64,000 nucleotides of DNA from Caballeronia calidae. Its GTDB lineage: Bacteria > Pseudomonadota > Gammaproteobacteria > Burkholderiales > Burkholderiaceae. The notes below the pieces were generated by a model. The model was not told the origin of the DNA, did not search any database, and saw only the letters and a program-made list of their open reading frames with translations. Positions 43,748 through 53,677 of the stretch are shown here, piece after piece; within the stretch, counting starts at the first letter, position 1, and each line of letters begins with the position of its first letter. A program made the translations under genes and the position numbers. Location: the NCBI RefSeq assembly GCF_900044055.2, contig NZ_FCOX02000006.1:170361-234360 (forward strand), written 5' to 3'.

Positions 43748-44431
43748 ATGATCCTCTCGATACCGAACGTGCTGAGCCCCGAAGACACCGCCGCGATGCG
43801 CGCGCGTCTCGAAGCCAGCGACTCCTGGGTCGATGGCCGCGCGACCGCGGGCTATCAGGGCGCGCCGGTCAAGCGCAACATGCAGATCGCGGAAGGCTCG
43901 CCGATCGCGCAGGAACTGGGCGATGCGATCATCGGCGCGCTCGAGCGTCATCCGCTATTCATCAGCGCGGTGCTGCCCAATCGCGTGTATCCGCCGCTCT
44001 TCAACCGCTATGAAGGCGGCATGCATTTCGGCAGTCATGTCGATGGCGCGATCCGCATCGTGCCCGGTCACGGCGCGCGCGTGCGCACCGATGTCTCGGT
44101 CACGCTCTTTCTCACGCCGCCCGAGGACTATGACGGCGGCGAGCTCATCATCGAAGATACTTACGGCGTGCAGGAAGTGAAGCTGCCTCCCGGGCATGCG
44201 ATCGTTTATCCGGCCACGAGCCTGCATCAGGTGCGGCCGGTCACGCGCGGCGCGCGCGTGTCGAGCTTCTTCTGGGCGCAAAGCCTCGTGCGCGACGATG
44301 CGCAGCGCGCGCTGCTCTTCGATCTCGACAACTCGATCCAACGCCTCAACGCCACCGACGGCGACGAAGCCGCGAAGCGCTCACTCGTCGGCTGCTATCA
44401 CAACCTGTTGCGCATGTGGAGCGATACGTGA
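43748..44431 (+). CDS. piuC: Fe(II)/2-oxoglutarate-dependent dioxygenase PiuC (PKHD type)
   Basis: 227 residues, the normal PiuC/YbiX length. The iron-binding facial triad is HVD in [11 protein letters not shown] near residue 98 and His in [11 protein letters not shown] near residue 159, followed by the Arg that binds 2-oxoglutarate. PiuC genes are typically linked to TonB-dependent siderophore receptors and iron-regulated; the substrate is not established. It ends two bases before the convergent LysR stop. Confidence 0.92.
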   Translation: MILSIPNVLSPEDTAAMRARLEASDSWVDGRATAGYQGAPVKRNMQIAEGSPIAQELGDAIIGALERHPLFISAVLPNRVYPPLFNRYEGGMHFGSHVDGAIRIVPGHGARVRTDVSVTLFLTPPEDYDGGELIIEDTYGVQEVKLPPGHAIVYPATSLHQVRPVTRGARVSSFFWAQSLVRDDAQRALLFDLDNSIQRLNATDGDEAAKRSLVGCYHNLLRMWSDT

Positions 44432-44432
44432 T

Positions 44433-45392
44433 TCACGCGGCGCGCAGGACGTTCGGCTTGCCCTTGCCCACTTCGGCAAGCAGGGCTTCGTCGCGCGCGA
44501 TCACATCCGGCAGATGCGCGCGCAGAAACTCGACCCACGTGCGCGTCTTGGCATCGACGAACTTGCGTGACGCATAGAGCGCATAGAGGTTCGTGCGCTG
44601 CAGCGTGTGATGCGGCAGCACGCGCACGAGCGAGCCGTTGCGCAAGCCTTCGATCGCCGCATACAACGGCAACATGCCGATGCCCATGCCTTCGCGAATC
44701 GCCACCACGAGCGACTCCGCGATATTCACCTGCACCGGCCCGCTGATCTGCAGCGTCTCGCGGCCTTCCGGCCCTTCGAGCGTCCATTCGCGCGCGGGAA
44801 ACGCGGGCGTCTGCAAGGTGAGGCAATCGTGCTGCGCGAGATCGGCGGTCACTTCGGGCGCGCCGCGCGAGCGCAGATATTCCGGCGATGCGCACAGAAT
44901 GCTGAAGGTCGCGCCGAGCTTGTTCGAGATGACTTCCGAATCCGACAATGCGCTCGCCGAGACCACGGCCACGTCGCTGCTGCCTTCGAAGAGATCGGGC
45001 ATGCGCTGCGACAGCGTCAGCTCGACCTTGACATCGGGATACAGCGCGCGATACCGGGCGATGGCCGGCAGGATGTAATGCTGGCCCACGCTCGCGAAGC
45101 TGAACATGCGCAGCGTGCCCGACGGATGTTCATGCGCGCAGCTCGCTTCCTCTTCCGCGCCGTCGATGTCGGCGAGAATCTGCCGCACGCGCTTCAGATA
45201 GCGCTCGCCCGCCGATGTGAGCGCGAGACGCCGCGTCGAGCGGTTCATCAGGCGCGTGCGCAAATGGGCTTCCAGTTCGGAGACGGCGCGCGACATCGCG
45301 CCGGTCGTCGAATTCATCGACTGAGCCGCAGCCGTGAAGCTGCCGGCTTCGATCACGCGGGTGAAGACCCGCATGTTCTGTAGGGTATCCAT
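44433..45392 (-). CDS. LysR-family regulator divergent from FUSC exporter
   Basis: 319 residues. The HTH (about 3-62) has MRVFTRVIEAGSFTAAAQSM and LMNRSTRRLALTSAG; the substrate-binding domain follows from about 90. It is divergent from a FUSC-family exporter, the AaeR/aaeXAB-like arrangement, so control of that exporter by an aromatic acid is the simplest guess. An upstream TTG one codon earlier is open but the ATG at 45392 is preferred. Confidence 0.9.
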   Translation of the reverse strand: MDTLQNMRVFTRVIEAGSFTAAAQSMNSTTGAMSRAVSELEAHLRTRLMNRSTRRLALTSAGERYLKRVRQILADIDGAEEEASCAHEHPSGTLRMFSFASVGQHYILPAIARYRALYPDVKVELTLSQRMPDLFEGSSDVAVVSASALSDSEVISNKLGATFSILCASPEYLRSRGAPEVTADLAQHDCLTLQTPAFPAREWTLEGPEGRETLQISGPVQVNIAESLVVAIREGMGIGMLPLYAAIEGLRNGSLVRVLPHHTLQRTNLYALYASRKFVDAKTRTWVEFLRAHLPDVIARDEALLAEVGKGKPNVLRAA

Positions 45393-45528
45393 CAAACGGT
45401 CACAAATACTTCGGAAGCGTCATTGTCCGACTTTTCCCGGGGGCGATTGTTGTTGAATCCGGAAAGAATGTTCCCGAATTCCCTCATTAATCGCCGTGAA
45501 CGGGTTGCCTACAATCGGCGCCTTCACG

Positions 45529-47646
45529 ATGAGGAGCCTGTCGGCGGACTGCATGTCGTTCCTGGAAGCACGCGTGTCGATGCGCGACTGGCGCGCCACC
45601 GATGGCCACATCTGGCTTCATCTCGCGAAGACGCTGCTCGCCGCGTTCCTTGCGATGGGCATCGCGATGCGGCTGGAACTGCCGCAGCCGCGCGTCGCGA
45701 TGACGACCACCTTCGTGCTGATGCAGCCCTTCTCCGGCATGGTGCTCGCCAAGAGCGTCTATCGTTTCGCGGGCACGGCGCTCGGCATGCTGGCCGCGCT
45801 CGTGCTGGGCGCGGTGTTCGTGCAGCAGACCGAGCTCTATGTGCTCGCCCTGACACTATGGGTCGCCGCGTGCACCGCGCTCGCGGTGCGCTATCGGCAG
45901 TTCCGCTGGTATGGCTTCGTGCTCGCGGGCTATACGGCGGCGCTCATCGGCATTCCCGCCGTCACCGATCCGAATACCTTGCTGATCGCCACGCTCACGC
46001 GCGGCGCGGAAGTCATGCTCGGCATCGTGTGCTCGAGCGTCGTGAGCGCGCTCGTGTTTCCGCGTCATGCGAGCGCGACGCTCGTGCAGTCGCTCGCGCG
46101 GCGTCAGACGGACTTCGCCGCGTTCGCGGCGGGCGTGTTGCGCGGGCGTCTGTCACGCATCGCGCGTGAGCGCCGCTTCGCCGATTTCGTCGATGAGATC
46201 GTCGGCTTCGAAGCGACGCGCGGCATCGCCGCCTACGAATCGCACGCGATGCGTCAGGGCAACGGCGCGCTCGCGCAACTGAACAGCGCGTTCATGGATG
46301 CCTGCGCGCGCCTGCATGCACTCGATCAGTCGGTCAAGCGTCTGCGATCGGATCACACGCGATGCGCGCACGATGCGCTCGCGCCCTTCCTCGACGAGCT
46401 CGCGCGCATCTTAGAACGCGACTCGCTGCAAGCGCATCTGGCGCGCTACAAGGCGACACTGCCGCGGCGCGTGCGTGAAGCGCAACGCAGTCTCGCAAGC
46501 GCGGATCACGCGACGCAGCTCGACTTCACCACGTCGGGCGAGCTGCTGTATCGCTTCGTCGACGACACGATGCGCTATCTGTCGATCGCGAATGGCGAAC
46601 CGTCGAACGATCGCGCGCCGTCCCGATATGAAGCGAAGACCAACCGCTTCGTCATTGCAGCGACCTTCGCGCGGACGGGCAGCGTGATCGCGGCGACCGC
46701 GTGGTTCTGGATCGTCACCGCGTGGCCGAGCGGCGGCTATGCCGTGATCGGCGCGACGCTCGCGTGCGCGTTGTCGTCGGCATCGGCGCGGCCGTCGAAG
46801 TTCATCGCGCAGATGGCAGCGGGCGCGGCGTGCGCGGTCGTGACGGGCTATGTGTTCCTGTGCCACGTCTATCCCGCCATCGACGGCTTCGCGCTTCTGT
46901 GCGCGGTGCTCGCGCCGCCCCTCGCGGCAGGCGCGTTCCTCGCGATGCGTCCCGCCGCCGCCGGATACGGCATCGGCTTTTGCGTGTTCTTCTGTCTGCT
47001 CGCCGCGCCCGACAACCGCATCGTCTACGATCCGGGCCTGCTCCTGAACAACGGCGTCGCCGTTGTCGTCGCGATGCTCGCCGCGGCCATCGCCTGCGCG
47101 GTCATCGTGCCGCCGCGCACCGCGTGGCTCGTCGGCAAGACGCTCGCGGAACTGCGCGCCCAGGCCGCGCTCGCCTGCGAAGGCAAGCTCGCGGGACTCG
47201 GCGAGCGCTTTCACTCGGGCACGCACGATCTGATGTCGCAACTGCGCGGCCTGCTCACGCGGCGCTCGCGCGAACACCGGCAGGCGCTGTCGTGGATGCT
47301 CGTCACGCTCGAAGTCGGGCAGGCGATGATCGATCTGCGTCGCGAAGCACGCGCGTTGCCCGCACAGCGCTTCGCCGATGCGTTGCGCATCGCGTGGAGC
47401 ACGTCGCTCGCGCGCGTGTTGCGCGATATCGCCGTGCTGTTCCGCGCGCCGGACAGCGAGACGCTGCGTCGCGCGATCGGTTCGGTCGTCGCGTCGATCC
47501 TCATCGCCGAAAGCATGCTCGACGCCGTGCGCGACGAACCCGACGAACGCGACGCGAGGCACGACATGCAACGCGTGCTCGCGTGCCTGCATTTCATCCG
47601 CACCGCGCTCGTCGATCCCGATGCGCCTTTCGATGCGCATCGCTGA
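45529..47646 (+). CDS. FUSC-family (aromatic acid exporter, AaeB-like) membrane protein
   Basis: About 705 residues. Two hydrophobic blocks of about six helices each (near 35-190 and 370-525) are separated by a large cytoplasmic, helical region, the AaeB/YccS layout. WPSGGYAVIGATLACALSS in the second half is characteristic. AaeB with AaeA expels p-hydroxybenzoate and other aromatic acids; no aaeA-like adaptor is next to it here. Possible starts are GTG 45496, ATG 45529 and ATG 45553; none has a strong ribosome site, so the N-terminus is uncertain. Regulated probably by the divergent LysR gene. Confidence 0.87.
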   Translation: MRSLSADCMSFLEARVSMRDWRATDGHIWLHLAKTLLAAFLAMGIAMRLELPQPRVAMTTTFVLMQPFSGMVLAKSVYRFAGTALGMLAALVLGAVFVQQTELYVLALTLWVAACTALAVRYRQFRWYGFVLAGYTAALIGIPAVTDPNTLLIATLTRGAEVMLGIVCSSVVSALVFPRHASATLVQSLARRQTDFAAFAAGVLRGRLSRIARERRFADFVDEIVGFEATRGIAAYESHAMRQGNGALAQLNSAFMDACARLHALDQSVKRLRSDHTRCAHDALAPFLDELARILERDSLQAHLARYKATLPRRVREAQRSLASADHATQLDFTTSGELLYRFVDDTMRYLSIANGEPSNDRAPSRYEAKTNRFVIAATFARTGSVIAATAWFWIVTAWPSGGYAVIGATLACALSSASARPSKFIAQMAAGAACAVVTGYVFLCHVYPAIDGFALLCAVLAPPLAAGAFLAMRPAAAGYGIGFCVFFCLLAAPDNRIVYDPGLLLNNGVAVVVAMLAAAIACAVIVPPRTAWLVGKTLAELRAQAALACEGKLAGLGERFHSGTHDLMSQLRGLLTRRSREHRQALSWMLVTLEVGQAMIDLRREARALPAQRFADALRIAWSTSLARVLRDIAVLFRAPDSETLRRAIGSVVASILIAESMLDAVRDEPDERDARHDMQRVLACLHFIRTALVDPDAPFDAHR

Positions 47647-47915
47647 GCGCATCTTTTCCCGGGATGGAAATGTGCCTTCCTGGCGCGGCGATTAATCCGC
47701 GCACGCCCGCGCCCTATAGTTCGCATAGCGACGCGCGGCCCTTGATTAGCGCCCATTTGCCGCACGATGCGACGCATGAAACCCGCATGGAATTAGATGA
47801 AGCGCAACGTTGCACGGCATTGGAACAATGTCTTGCAATGCCGCGGCTTCGAAGGCGCGCGTGCTGCCTATAATCGCCCGCCCGATTGAGCCTGAAAGCG
47901 TTCGTGGAGATGTCA

Positions 47916-49412
47916 ATGTACGAAGATCGTATTCGCTGTGCCGCCTTGCGCGGGAAAGTCACCTCGGCCGCCGACGCGGCGCGGCTCGTGCGCGACGGCA
48001 TGATCGTCGGCGCGAGCGGCTTCACGCGCGCGGGCGACGCGAAGGCCGTGCCGCTCGAAATCGCGCGCCGCGCCCGCGAGGAGAGCGAGCCGTTGCGCAT
48101 CACGCTGATGACGGGCGCATCGCTCGGACATGATGCCGACCGCATCCTGACCGAAGCGGGCGTGCTCGCGCGCCGCCTGCCCTTTCAGGTCGATACGACC
48201 TTGCGTAAAGCGATCAATCGCGGCGAGGTGATGTTCGTCGATCAGCATCTGTCGGAGACGGTCGAGTTCCTGCGCGCGAACCGGCTCGGCAAACTCGATG
48301 TCGCGATCGTCGAAGCCGCCGCGATCACGGAGACGGGCGGCATCGTGCCGACAACGTCGGTCGGCAATTCGGCGAGCTTCGCGATCCTTGCCGAGCGCGT
48401 GATCGTCGAGATCAATCTCGCGCAACCTGCCGCGCTCGAAGGGCTGCACGACATCTGGATTCCCGAGCGCCGGCCGCAGCGCGAGCCGCTTCCGATCGTG
48501 CGCGCGCATGACAGGATCGGCGAGAGGGCCATCGAGATTCCCATCGAGAAGATCGCCGCGATCGTCATCACCGACAAGCCGGACAGCGCATCCACCGTGT
48601 TGCCCGCCGATCGGGACACCGCGCTCATCGCGGGGCATCTGATCGAGTTCTTTCAGCACGAAGTGTCGCGCGGACGCTTGCCGAAGCAGTTGCCGCCGCT
48701 GCAGGCGGGCATCGGCACGATCGCCAATGCGGTGCTGTCGGGCTTCGCGGCGTCGCCGTTCGAAGCGCTGACGATCTATTCCGAAGTGCTGCAGGACTCG
48801 ACCTTCGATCTGCTCGATTCCGGCAAGGCGACGTTCGCATCGGGCGCATCGATCACGTTGTCCGCGGAGCGGCAGGCGCAGGTGTTCGGCGAGATCGACC
48901 GCTATCGCGAGCGGCTCGTATTGCGGCCGCAGGAAGTGAGCAACCATCCGGAAGTGATTCGCCGCCTCGGTCTCGTCGCGATCAACACGGCGCTCGAGGC
49001 GGATATCTACGGCAACGTGAACTCGACACATGTCGGCGGCACGCACATGATGAACGGCATCGGCGGCTCGGGCGATTTCGCGCGCAACGCGGCCTATGCG
49101 ATCTTCGCGACGAAATCGATCGCGAAGGAAGGACGCATTTCCAGCATCGTGCCGATGGTCCCGCATTGCGATCACAACGAGCACGATGTGGATATCGTCG
49201 TGACCGAGCGCGGGCTCGCCAATCTCACTGGCCTCGCGCCGCGCGAACGCGCGATGAACGTGATCCAGAACTGCGCGCATCCGATGTATCGCGATTTGCT
49301 GCGCGACTATTACCGCGATGCAGCAGCACTCGGCGGACACACGCCGCATCGTCTGGATCAGGCGTTTTCGTTTCACACGCGCTTTGCGGCGAGTGGATCG
49401 ATGCTGCCCTGA
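47916..49412 (+). CDS. Acetyl-CoA hydrolase/CoA-transferase
   Basis: 498 residues. GGIVPTTSVGNSASFAILAERVIVEIN near residue 142 and the block with ALEADIYGNVNSTHVGGT, MMNGIGGSGDFARNA near residue 360 match the Cat1/AarC-type class I CoA-transferases, in which a glutamate carries the acyl-CoA intermediate. They move CoA between acetate and succinate or other acids; which pair is used is not clear. GGAG seven bases upstream supports the ATG at 47916 over two earlier in-frame candidates. A single gene followed by a stem-loop. Confidence 0.9.
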   Translation: MYEDRIRCAALRGKVTSAADAARLVRDGMIVGASGFTRAGDAKAVPLEIARRAREESEPLRITLMTGASLGHDADRILTEAGVLARRLPFQVDTTLRKAINRGEVMFVDQHLSETVEFLRANRLGKLDVAIVEAAAITETGGIVPTTSVGNSASFAILAERVIVEINLAQPAALEGLHDIWIPERRPQREPLPIVRAHDRIGERAIEIPIEKIAAIVITDKPDSASTVLPADRDTALIAGHLIEFFQHEVSRGRLPKQLPPLQAGIGTIANAVLSGFAASPFEALTIYSEVLQDSTFDLLDSGKATFASGASITLSAERQAQVFGEIDRYRERLVLRPQEVSNHPEVIRRLGLVAINTALEADIYGNVNSTHVGGTHMMNGIGGSGDFARNAAYAIFATKSIAKEGRISSIVPMVPHCDHNEHDVDIVVTERGLANLTGLAPRERAMNVIQNCAHPMYRDLLRDYYRDAAALGGHTPHRLDQAFSFHTRFAASGSMLP

Positions 49413-49433
49413 ACACTGCTTTGACATGATCGC

Positions 49434-49469
49434 GCGCGCCATGCTGCGGCGCGAAAGCGAATGGCGCGC
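49434..49469 (+). terminator. Hairpin after CoA-transferase gene
   Basis: Arms GCGCGCCAT (49434-49442) and ATGGCGCGC (49461-49469) with an 18-base loop, 21 bases after the stop codon. There is no T run. Confidence 0.4.
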
Positions 49470-49545
49470 TAGAACGAAGCCGTGACCGCGAGATTAGGCG
49501 CACAATGGCGGGAGCCCGCTTGGGCTGGCGAACAGGAGGAGCACC

Positions 49546-49902
49546 ATGACCGCCATCACCTGGGTTCTTGCCGCCGACGGCAGCCGCGCGCGAATCTTCG
49601 AGACGGAAGGATTGAAGCTCGATTTGCGGCAGGTCGAGGACCTCAGGAATCCGGCGCCGCGCACGGCGGAATCGGCGGACAAGGAGCGCGAGAAGTTCGC
49701 GAGAACCGTCGCCGAGTTTCTCGAAAGGAGTCGCCTGCATCAACGATTCGATCGCTTGCGCCTCGCGGTCGAGCCGAAGTTTCTCGGCCTGCTGCGCGAT
49801 CATCTGAGCAGCGAAACGCGCAAGCTCGTCTACGAGGAAGTCAGCAACGACGTGTCGAACATGGACACGCGCGATATTCGCCGTCATCTCGACCGGCCTT
49901 GA
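49546..49902 (+). CDS. Host-attachment family protein
   Basis: 118 residues. WVLAADGSRARIFE at the N-terminus, the FLERSRLHQRFDRLRLAVEPKFLGLLR middle block and the C-terminal HL are typical of the 'host attachment protein' family (AtsE-type), named for a gene needed for attachment in Agrobacterium. The fold resembles archaeal release factor 1 domain 2; actual activity is unknown and the name may be misleading. GAGGAGCACC precedes the ATG at 49546. Single gene. Confidence 0.87.
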   Translation: MTAITWVLAADGSRARIFETEGLKLDLRQVEDLRNPAPRTAESADKEREKFARTVAEFLERSRLHQRFDRLRLAVEPKFLGLLRDHLSSETRKLVYEEVSNDVSNMDTRDIRRHLDRP

Positions 49903-49953
49903 ATCCACTCTTGCCGACGCGCCGCTTCCGCGAGAGAAGCGGCGCGCCGCGCG

Positions 49954-51342
49954 TCACGCCGCGGGCATGATGTTCTGATTGCTGCGGAACAGGTTGTCCG
50001 GATCGTAACGCCGCTTCACTTCGGCGAGCCGCTCGTAGTTCGGGCCATACGCCGCCCTCACCCGATCGCCTTCCTCGCCTGTCATGAAGTTCACGTAGAC
50101 GCTGCCGAGCGCATGCGGCGTCATCGCGGCGAACATGTCGCGCGCCCACTTCGTGCACTGCTCGTCGTCGGCGGCATCGCTCCAGCGGCCGTGAATGTTG
50201 ATCGTATAGATGGAATCGCGATTCGCGTAAGCCGTCGCATCGACGGGCACGCGGTTCGTCTGCCCGCCCATCGCGCCGATGAAGACCTCGCATTGCGTCG
50301 ATGGAAGCGACTTCACCGCATTCGTCAGGATATCGAACGTTTCGTCGTTCAGCGTGGCGAAGTTATGCGACTTCCAGTAGTTGCGCTCGCCCGGCGTGAG
50401 CAGCGGATCGAAGGCCTTTTGCCATGCGGCGAAGGGCATCGGCCCGAGATGCTCGCCGTAGGGCGTGCCGAACGCGCGCACCGGCGCCAGCGCCCTTTCG
50501 CCGTTCTCGACCGGACCGATATAGCAGCTCGCGAGCACGACGACCGGCTTGCCGTGCACATCGGCGGGCAGGAACGGCAACGGCGGCGCGAGACGCAGCA
50601 CGGCCCACACGGTCAGCTCGTCGGGGCTTTGCGCGACGAACTCGCGGTACTTCGGCAGCACCGTCTCCGCCTGTTCGAGCGGATACACGACGAGTCCGCC
50701 ATAGATTTGCGGCCCGACTTCGTGCAATTGATATTCGAAGAGCGTGACGACGCCGAAATTGCCGCCGCCGCCGCGCAGCGCCCAGAAGAGATCCGGCTCG
50801 CTGTCCGCGCTCACGCGCCGCAATTTGCCATCCGCCGTGACGATCTGCGCCGCGATGAGGTTGTCGACCGTCACGCCGAACTTGCGGCTGATCCAGCCGA
50901 AGCCGCCGCCGAGCGTGAGGCCCGCGACACCCGTCGTCGAGTTGATGCCGAGCGGCGTCGCGAGTCCGAACGCCTGCGCTTCGTGATCGAAGTCGGAGAG
51001 CAGCGCGCCGGGCTCGACATAGGCGCGCTTCGCTTCCGGATCGATCCGCACGGATTTCAGCGCGGAGAGATCGATCATCAATGCGTCGTCGCTGACCGCG
51101 CTGCCCGCGATGTTGTGGGACCCGCCGCGAATCGAGACCAGAAGGCTGTTGGCGCGCGCGAACGCGAGCGCGCCCATCACGTCGGCGGTGCCCGCGCAAC
51201 GCACGATCAGCGCGGGGCGCCGGTCGATGGTCGCGTTCCAGACCTTGCGTGCTTCGTCGTAGTCGGCATCCGACGGTGAGATGACCTTGCCTCTCACCGA
51301 CGCCTTGAGGGTATCGATCGCTTCGCCTGAGATGTTGATCAT
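49954..51342 (-). CDS. FAD-linked oxidoreductase (PCMH/BBE type)
   Basis: 462 residues. The PCMH-type FAD domain (about 35-215) includes RGGSHNIAGSA, whose His is the usual 8-alpha attachment point, and LGGGFGWISRKFG. The C-terminal berberine-bridge domain contains VYVNFMTGEEGDRVRAAYG, then YERLAEVKRRYDPDNLF. At the position where bicovalent members have Cys (GLTCDN-like) it has VTVDN, so only single covalent attachment is expected. Family members oxidise sugars or alkaloid-like compounds with oxygen; the substrate is unknown. GAGG seven bases before the ATG supports the start. Confidence 0.88.
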   Translation of the reverse strand: MINISGEAIDTLKASVRGKVISPSDADYDEARKVWNATIDRRPALIVRCAGTADVMGALAFARANSLLVSIRGGSHNIAGSAVSDDALMIDLSALKSVRIDPEAKRAYVEPGALLSDFDHEAQAFGLATPLGINSTTGVAGLTLGGGFGWISRKFGVTVDNLIAAQIVTADGKLRRVSADSEPDLFWALRGGGGNFGVVTLFEYQLHEVGPQIYGGLVVYPLEQAETVLPKYREFVAQSPDELTVWAVLRLAPPLPFLPADVHGKPVVVLASCYIGPVENGERALAPVRAFGTPYGEHLGPMPFAAWQKAFDPLLTPGERNYWKSHNFATLNDETFDILTNAVKSLPSTQCEVFIGAMGGQTNRVPVDATAYANRDSIYTINIHGRWSDAADDEQCTKWARDMFAAMTPHALGSVYVNFMTGEEGDRVRAAYGPNYERLAEVKRRYDPDNLFRSNQNIMPAA

Positions 51343-51696
51343 TGTGAGACCTCGCTGCTAGATAAAGCGCCGCGACGTGCCCGACCCTGCCAGCTGGTAC
51401 GGCGAAAGCGCACGGAACCCGCCATCGGATCACGCGTGGCGTGTCGATCGGATGCACACCTGGGAGACCGCGGGGGCGGGAAGAATTGCGACAACGGACG
51501 CATCGGTCCGCTCACTGATTTAATGCCTCGGTTTACGGGATGTAAAGGGGCTGACCAGTGAAATCGTGCATGTGATCTAGCATGTATCGGACAAAGTTGC
51601 CGATGCGATGGATTAGCGCATGCAGCGTTTCATTCGCTTTATATGTATTCCTTATTTAATCCAGATCAATTAAGGAAACTTCCGCTTAAGAAACGC
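51343..51696. other. Intergenic region between oxidoreductase and lipoprotein operon
   Basis: Moderately AT-rich from about 51520 to 51690. It should hold the leftward promoter of the oxidoreductase gene. No RNA gene or distinctive repeat is seen; the right end abuts the lipoprotein operon terminator. Confidence 0.4.
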
Positions 51697-51726
51697 AAAA
51701 AAAAAACGCGCCGGGGAGCCGGCGCG
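51697..51726 (-). terminator. Rho-independent terminator of the lipoprotein operon
   Basis: On the minus strand the stem CGCGCCGG/CCGGCGCG with a four-base loop runs straight into ten Ts (A10 at 51697-51706). It lies 26 bases after the DUF799 stop. Confidence 0.95.
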
Positions 51727-51752
51727 CTGATGCTTCGTGCGATCTGTATCGA

Positions 51753-52427
51753 TCAGTCCTTGCCGTAGTTCGGCGAGCGCGGACCATACAACAGACCGTT
51801 CGATCCGCCCGTCGCCAGCAAACGTGCACTGGTCAGTCCCGCGACGGCCCACGACTTGTCGGTGGTGACATTGACGGCGTGCTTGACCGCCGTTTGCACG
51901 AGCGCCGTGACGAGTCCTCCGCCCACGGTGAAATCGTTGCCGGTCTCGCTACCGTTCGCCTTTGCCGAACCCTTCCACAGTGTCTCGCCCGAGCGCAGAT
52001 CGACCAGCCTGGCTTCCGCCGCGACCTCGGTCGTAGTCGCGAGGACCCGATACGACGAGCCGTACTTCGTGATCTTCGTGTACAACGCGGCGTCCGCGCC
52101 GAAGATGCTGCGCAGCTTGTCGGGCGCGACGCCCTGGATGTCGTTGGGCGTCGTCAAGCCGTTATGCCTGAAGGTCTCCTCCATCTCGGCGACCGGCACG
52201 ACGTAGTAGCCGCCTTCGGCGAGCGGCATCGTCATCTGGGACAGCATGCCGTAGGTTGCGTCGACTTCGTTCGTGTCGTTGATCGGCGGGAGAACGAGAA
52301 TCGAGCTCGGCTTGCTGTTGCGAAATGCGGTGTGGTCGGTCTGGGTCGGCGAACGCGAAGCGCATGCCGTCAGGGCCACGACGATCGACAGCACCGCGAG
52401 GAGTTTGCGGGAAATATTGAAGGTCAT
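51753..52427 (-). CDS. DUF799 (GNA1162-type) putative lipoprotein
   Basis: 224 residues with a lipoprotein signal: hydrophobic stretch then LTACAS, Cys at residue 22. The mature part (SILVLPPINDTNEVDATYG, EARLVDLRSGETLWKG) matches the DUF799/GNA1162 family, whose fold resembles TolB N-terminal and CsgG-like domains. With the two genes upstream it forms the CsgG-DUF4810-DUF799 set found together in many proteobacteria, presumably an outer-membrane complex of unknown purpose. Last gene of the operon, followed by a perfect terminator. Confidence 0.87.
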   Translation of the reverse strand: MTFNISRKLLAVLSIVVALTACASRSPTQTDHTAFRNSKPSSILVLPPINDTNEVDATYGMLSQMTMPLAEGGYYVVPVAEMEETFRHNGLTTPNDIQGVAPDKLRSIFGADAALYTKITKYGSSYRVLATTTEVAAEARLVDLRSGETLWKGSAKANGSETGNDFTVGGGLVTALVQTAVKHAVNVTTDKSWAVAGLTSARLLATGGSNGLLYGPRSPNYGKD

Positions 52428-52436
52428 GGTCGGTGC

Positions 52437-52799
52437 TTATTGAAGTTTGCTCAACAGGAAATCCATAAAGGCGGAAGATTCGGGGAATTGCGCCTTCTCT
52501 TCCGTCAATTGCTGACGCGCCTCGGCGCCCTTGCCGACGCTTGCGTACAACGTGCCCAGATGAGCCCGGAATCCGGGCGGCAACGCTCCGTTCTTCGCGG
52601 TGATCTTCTCGCGCGCCGTCTCGAGTGCAGCGATCTGATCTTCCGCACCCTTTTGTGCCTTGAAATACTCGTAGACCTGAGGCTGATAGCCGTCCCATTG
52701 ATAGAGCGACGGGGTCTTGGTGGCACAGCCCGTGAGCAGCGCGCACGCCACCGCGACCGGCAGCGCGAGGCTGGCCAGCCGGAAATTCTTCGTGATCAT
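52437..52799 (-). CDS. DUF4810 lipoprotein
   Basis: 120 residues. Lipobox LLTGCAT with Cys near residue 25; the mature chain begins SLYQWDGYQPQVYEYFK, the DUF4810 hallmark, and continues as helical TPR-like sequence (FRAHLGTLYASVGKGAEARQQL). It is the middle gene of the three-lipoprotein operon, nine bases before the DUF799 start. Function unknown. Confidence 0.87.
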   Translation of the reverse strand: MITKNFRLASLALPVAVACALLTGCATKTPSLYQWDGYQPQVYEYFKAQKGAEDQIAALETAREKITAKNGALPPGFRAHLGTLYASVGKGAEARQQLTEEKAQFPESSAFMDFLLSKLQ

Positions 52800-52823
52800 G
52801 TTCTTCGGATGAGAGTGAGTGAA

Positions 52824-53501
52824 TTAGCGTGCGACTTGCAGCGCGCCCGCGTCGACCTTTTCGGCCAGGTGATTGACCGCTTCGCTGATGGCCAGGTCGA
52901 GCACCTTGCCGTTGAGCGTGGAGTCATAGCTCGAAGTGCCGCCGAAGCCGATCACTTCGCGGCTCGACAGGCTGTACTCGCCGGCACCCTGGCTCGATGT
53001 CACCACCTCGGACGTGGTCGTATCGACGATATTCAGACTGACCTTCGCGTAGGCCACCTGCGTCTTTCCGCGCCCGAGAATACCGAACAGCTCACGGTCG
53101 CCGACCTCTTTGCGGCCGAACTCCGTGACGTCGCCCGTAATGACGTAATTCGCGCCCCGGATGGCCTGCGCCTTGTTGGAAAAGCCGGCTTCCTGTTTCG
53201 TTTCGCTCAGGTTGTCCCGATCCAGCACGGCAAAGCGCCGGCTCTGCTGCAAGTCGGTGATGAGAATGGTCTTCGCCTGGCTGCCGAGACGATCGACGCC
53301 ATCCGAAAACACGCCCCGCATATAGCTCGAGTGATTGTCGAACTTGCCGATCGCGACCGGCACGGATTTGCCCGCGAAGGGCTTCTGGGCGCTCGCGACT
53401 TCCGGTACCGCCAGCGCGCGCGAGGCTTCGGTCGCGCATCCGCTCAACATCGCTGCAACAGAGGCGATGACGATGGCCATATGGCTTTTTGTGAATTTCA
53501 T
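52824..53501 (-). CDS. CsgG/HfaB-family lipoprotein
   Basis: 225 residues. Lipobox MLSGCAT with Cys near residue 22. VPVAIGKFDNHSSYMRGVFSDGVDRLG and the later RFAVLDRDNLSETKQEAGF and ANYVITGDVTEFG blocks are CsgG-like. CsgG forms a 9-subunit outer-membrane pore for curli; this shorter form may be a structural relative without the full transmembrane barrel. First gene of the lipoprotein trio. No curli subunit genes are nearby. Confidence 0.88.
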   Translation of the reverse strand: MKFTKSHMAIVIASVAAMLSGCATEASRALAVPEVASAQKPFAGKSVPVAIGKFDNHSSYMRGVFSDGVDRLGSQAKTILITDLQQSRRFAVLDRDNLSETKQEAGFSNKAQAIRGANYVITGDVTEFGRKEVGDRELFGILGRGKTQVAYAKVSLNIVDTTTSEVVTSSQGAGEYSLSSREVIGFGGTSSYDSTLNGKVLDLAISEAVNHLAEKVDAGALQVAR

Positions 53502-53677
53502 TGATTGCCTTTACCGTCGAACTTCAGAATCACCTGCCGTATGACGGTGATTTTGGAAACCGACGATTATTTGGCAATTTTCAAGCTGGAGAGGAAAGAG
53601 AATTCCTAAAATCCGATCGGCGACGGCGGAGGATCAGTCCGCGCCGTCACCGTCGAATTCCGTCGATGCAAAGCCGC

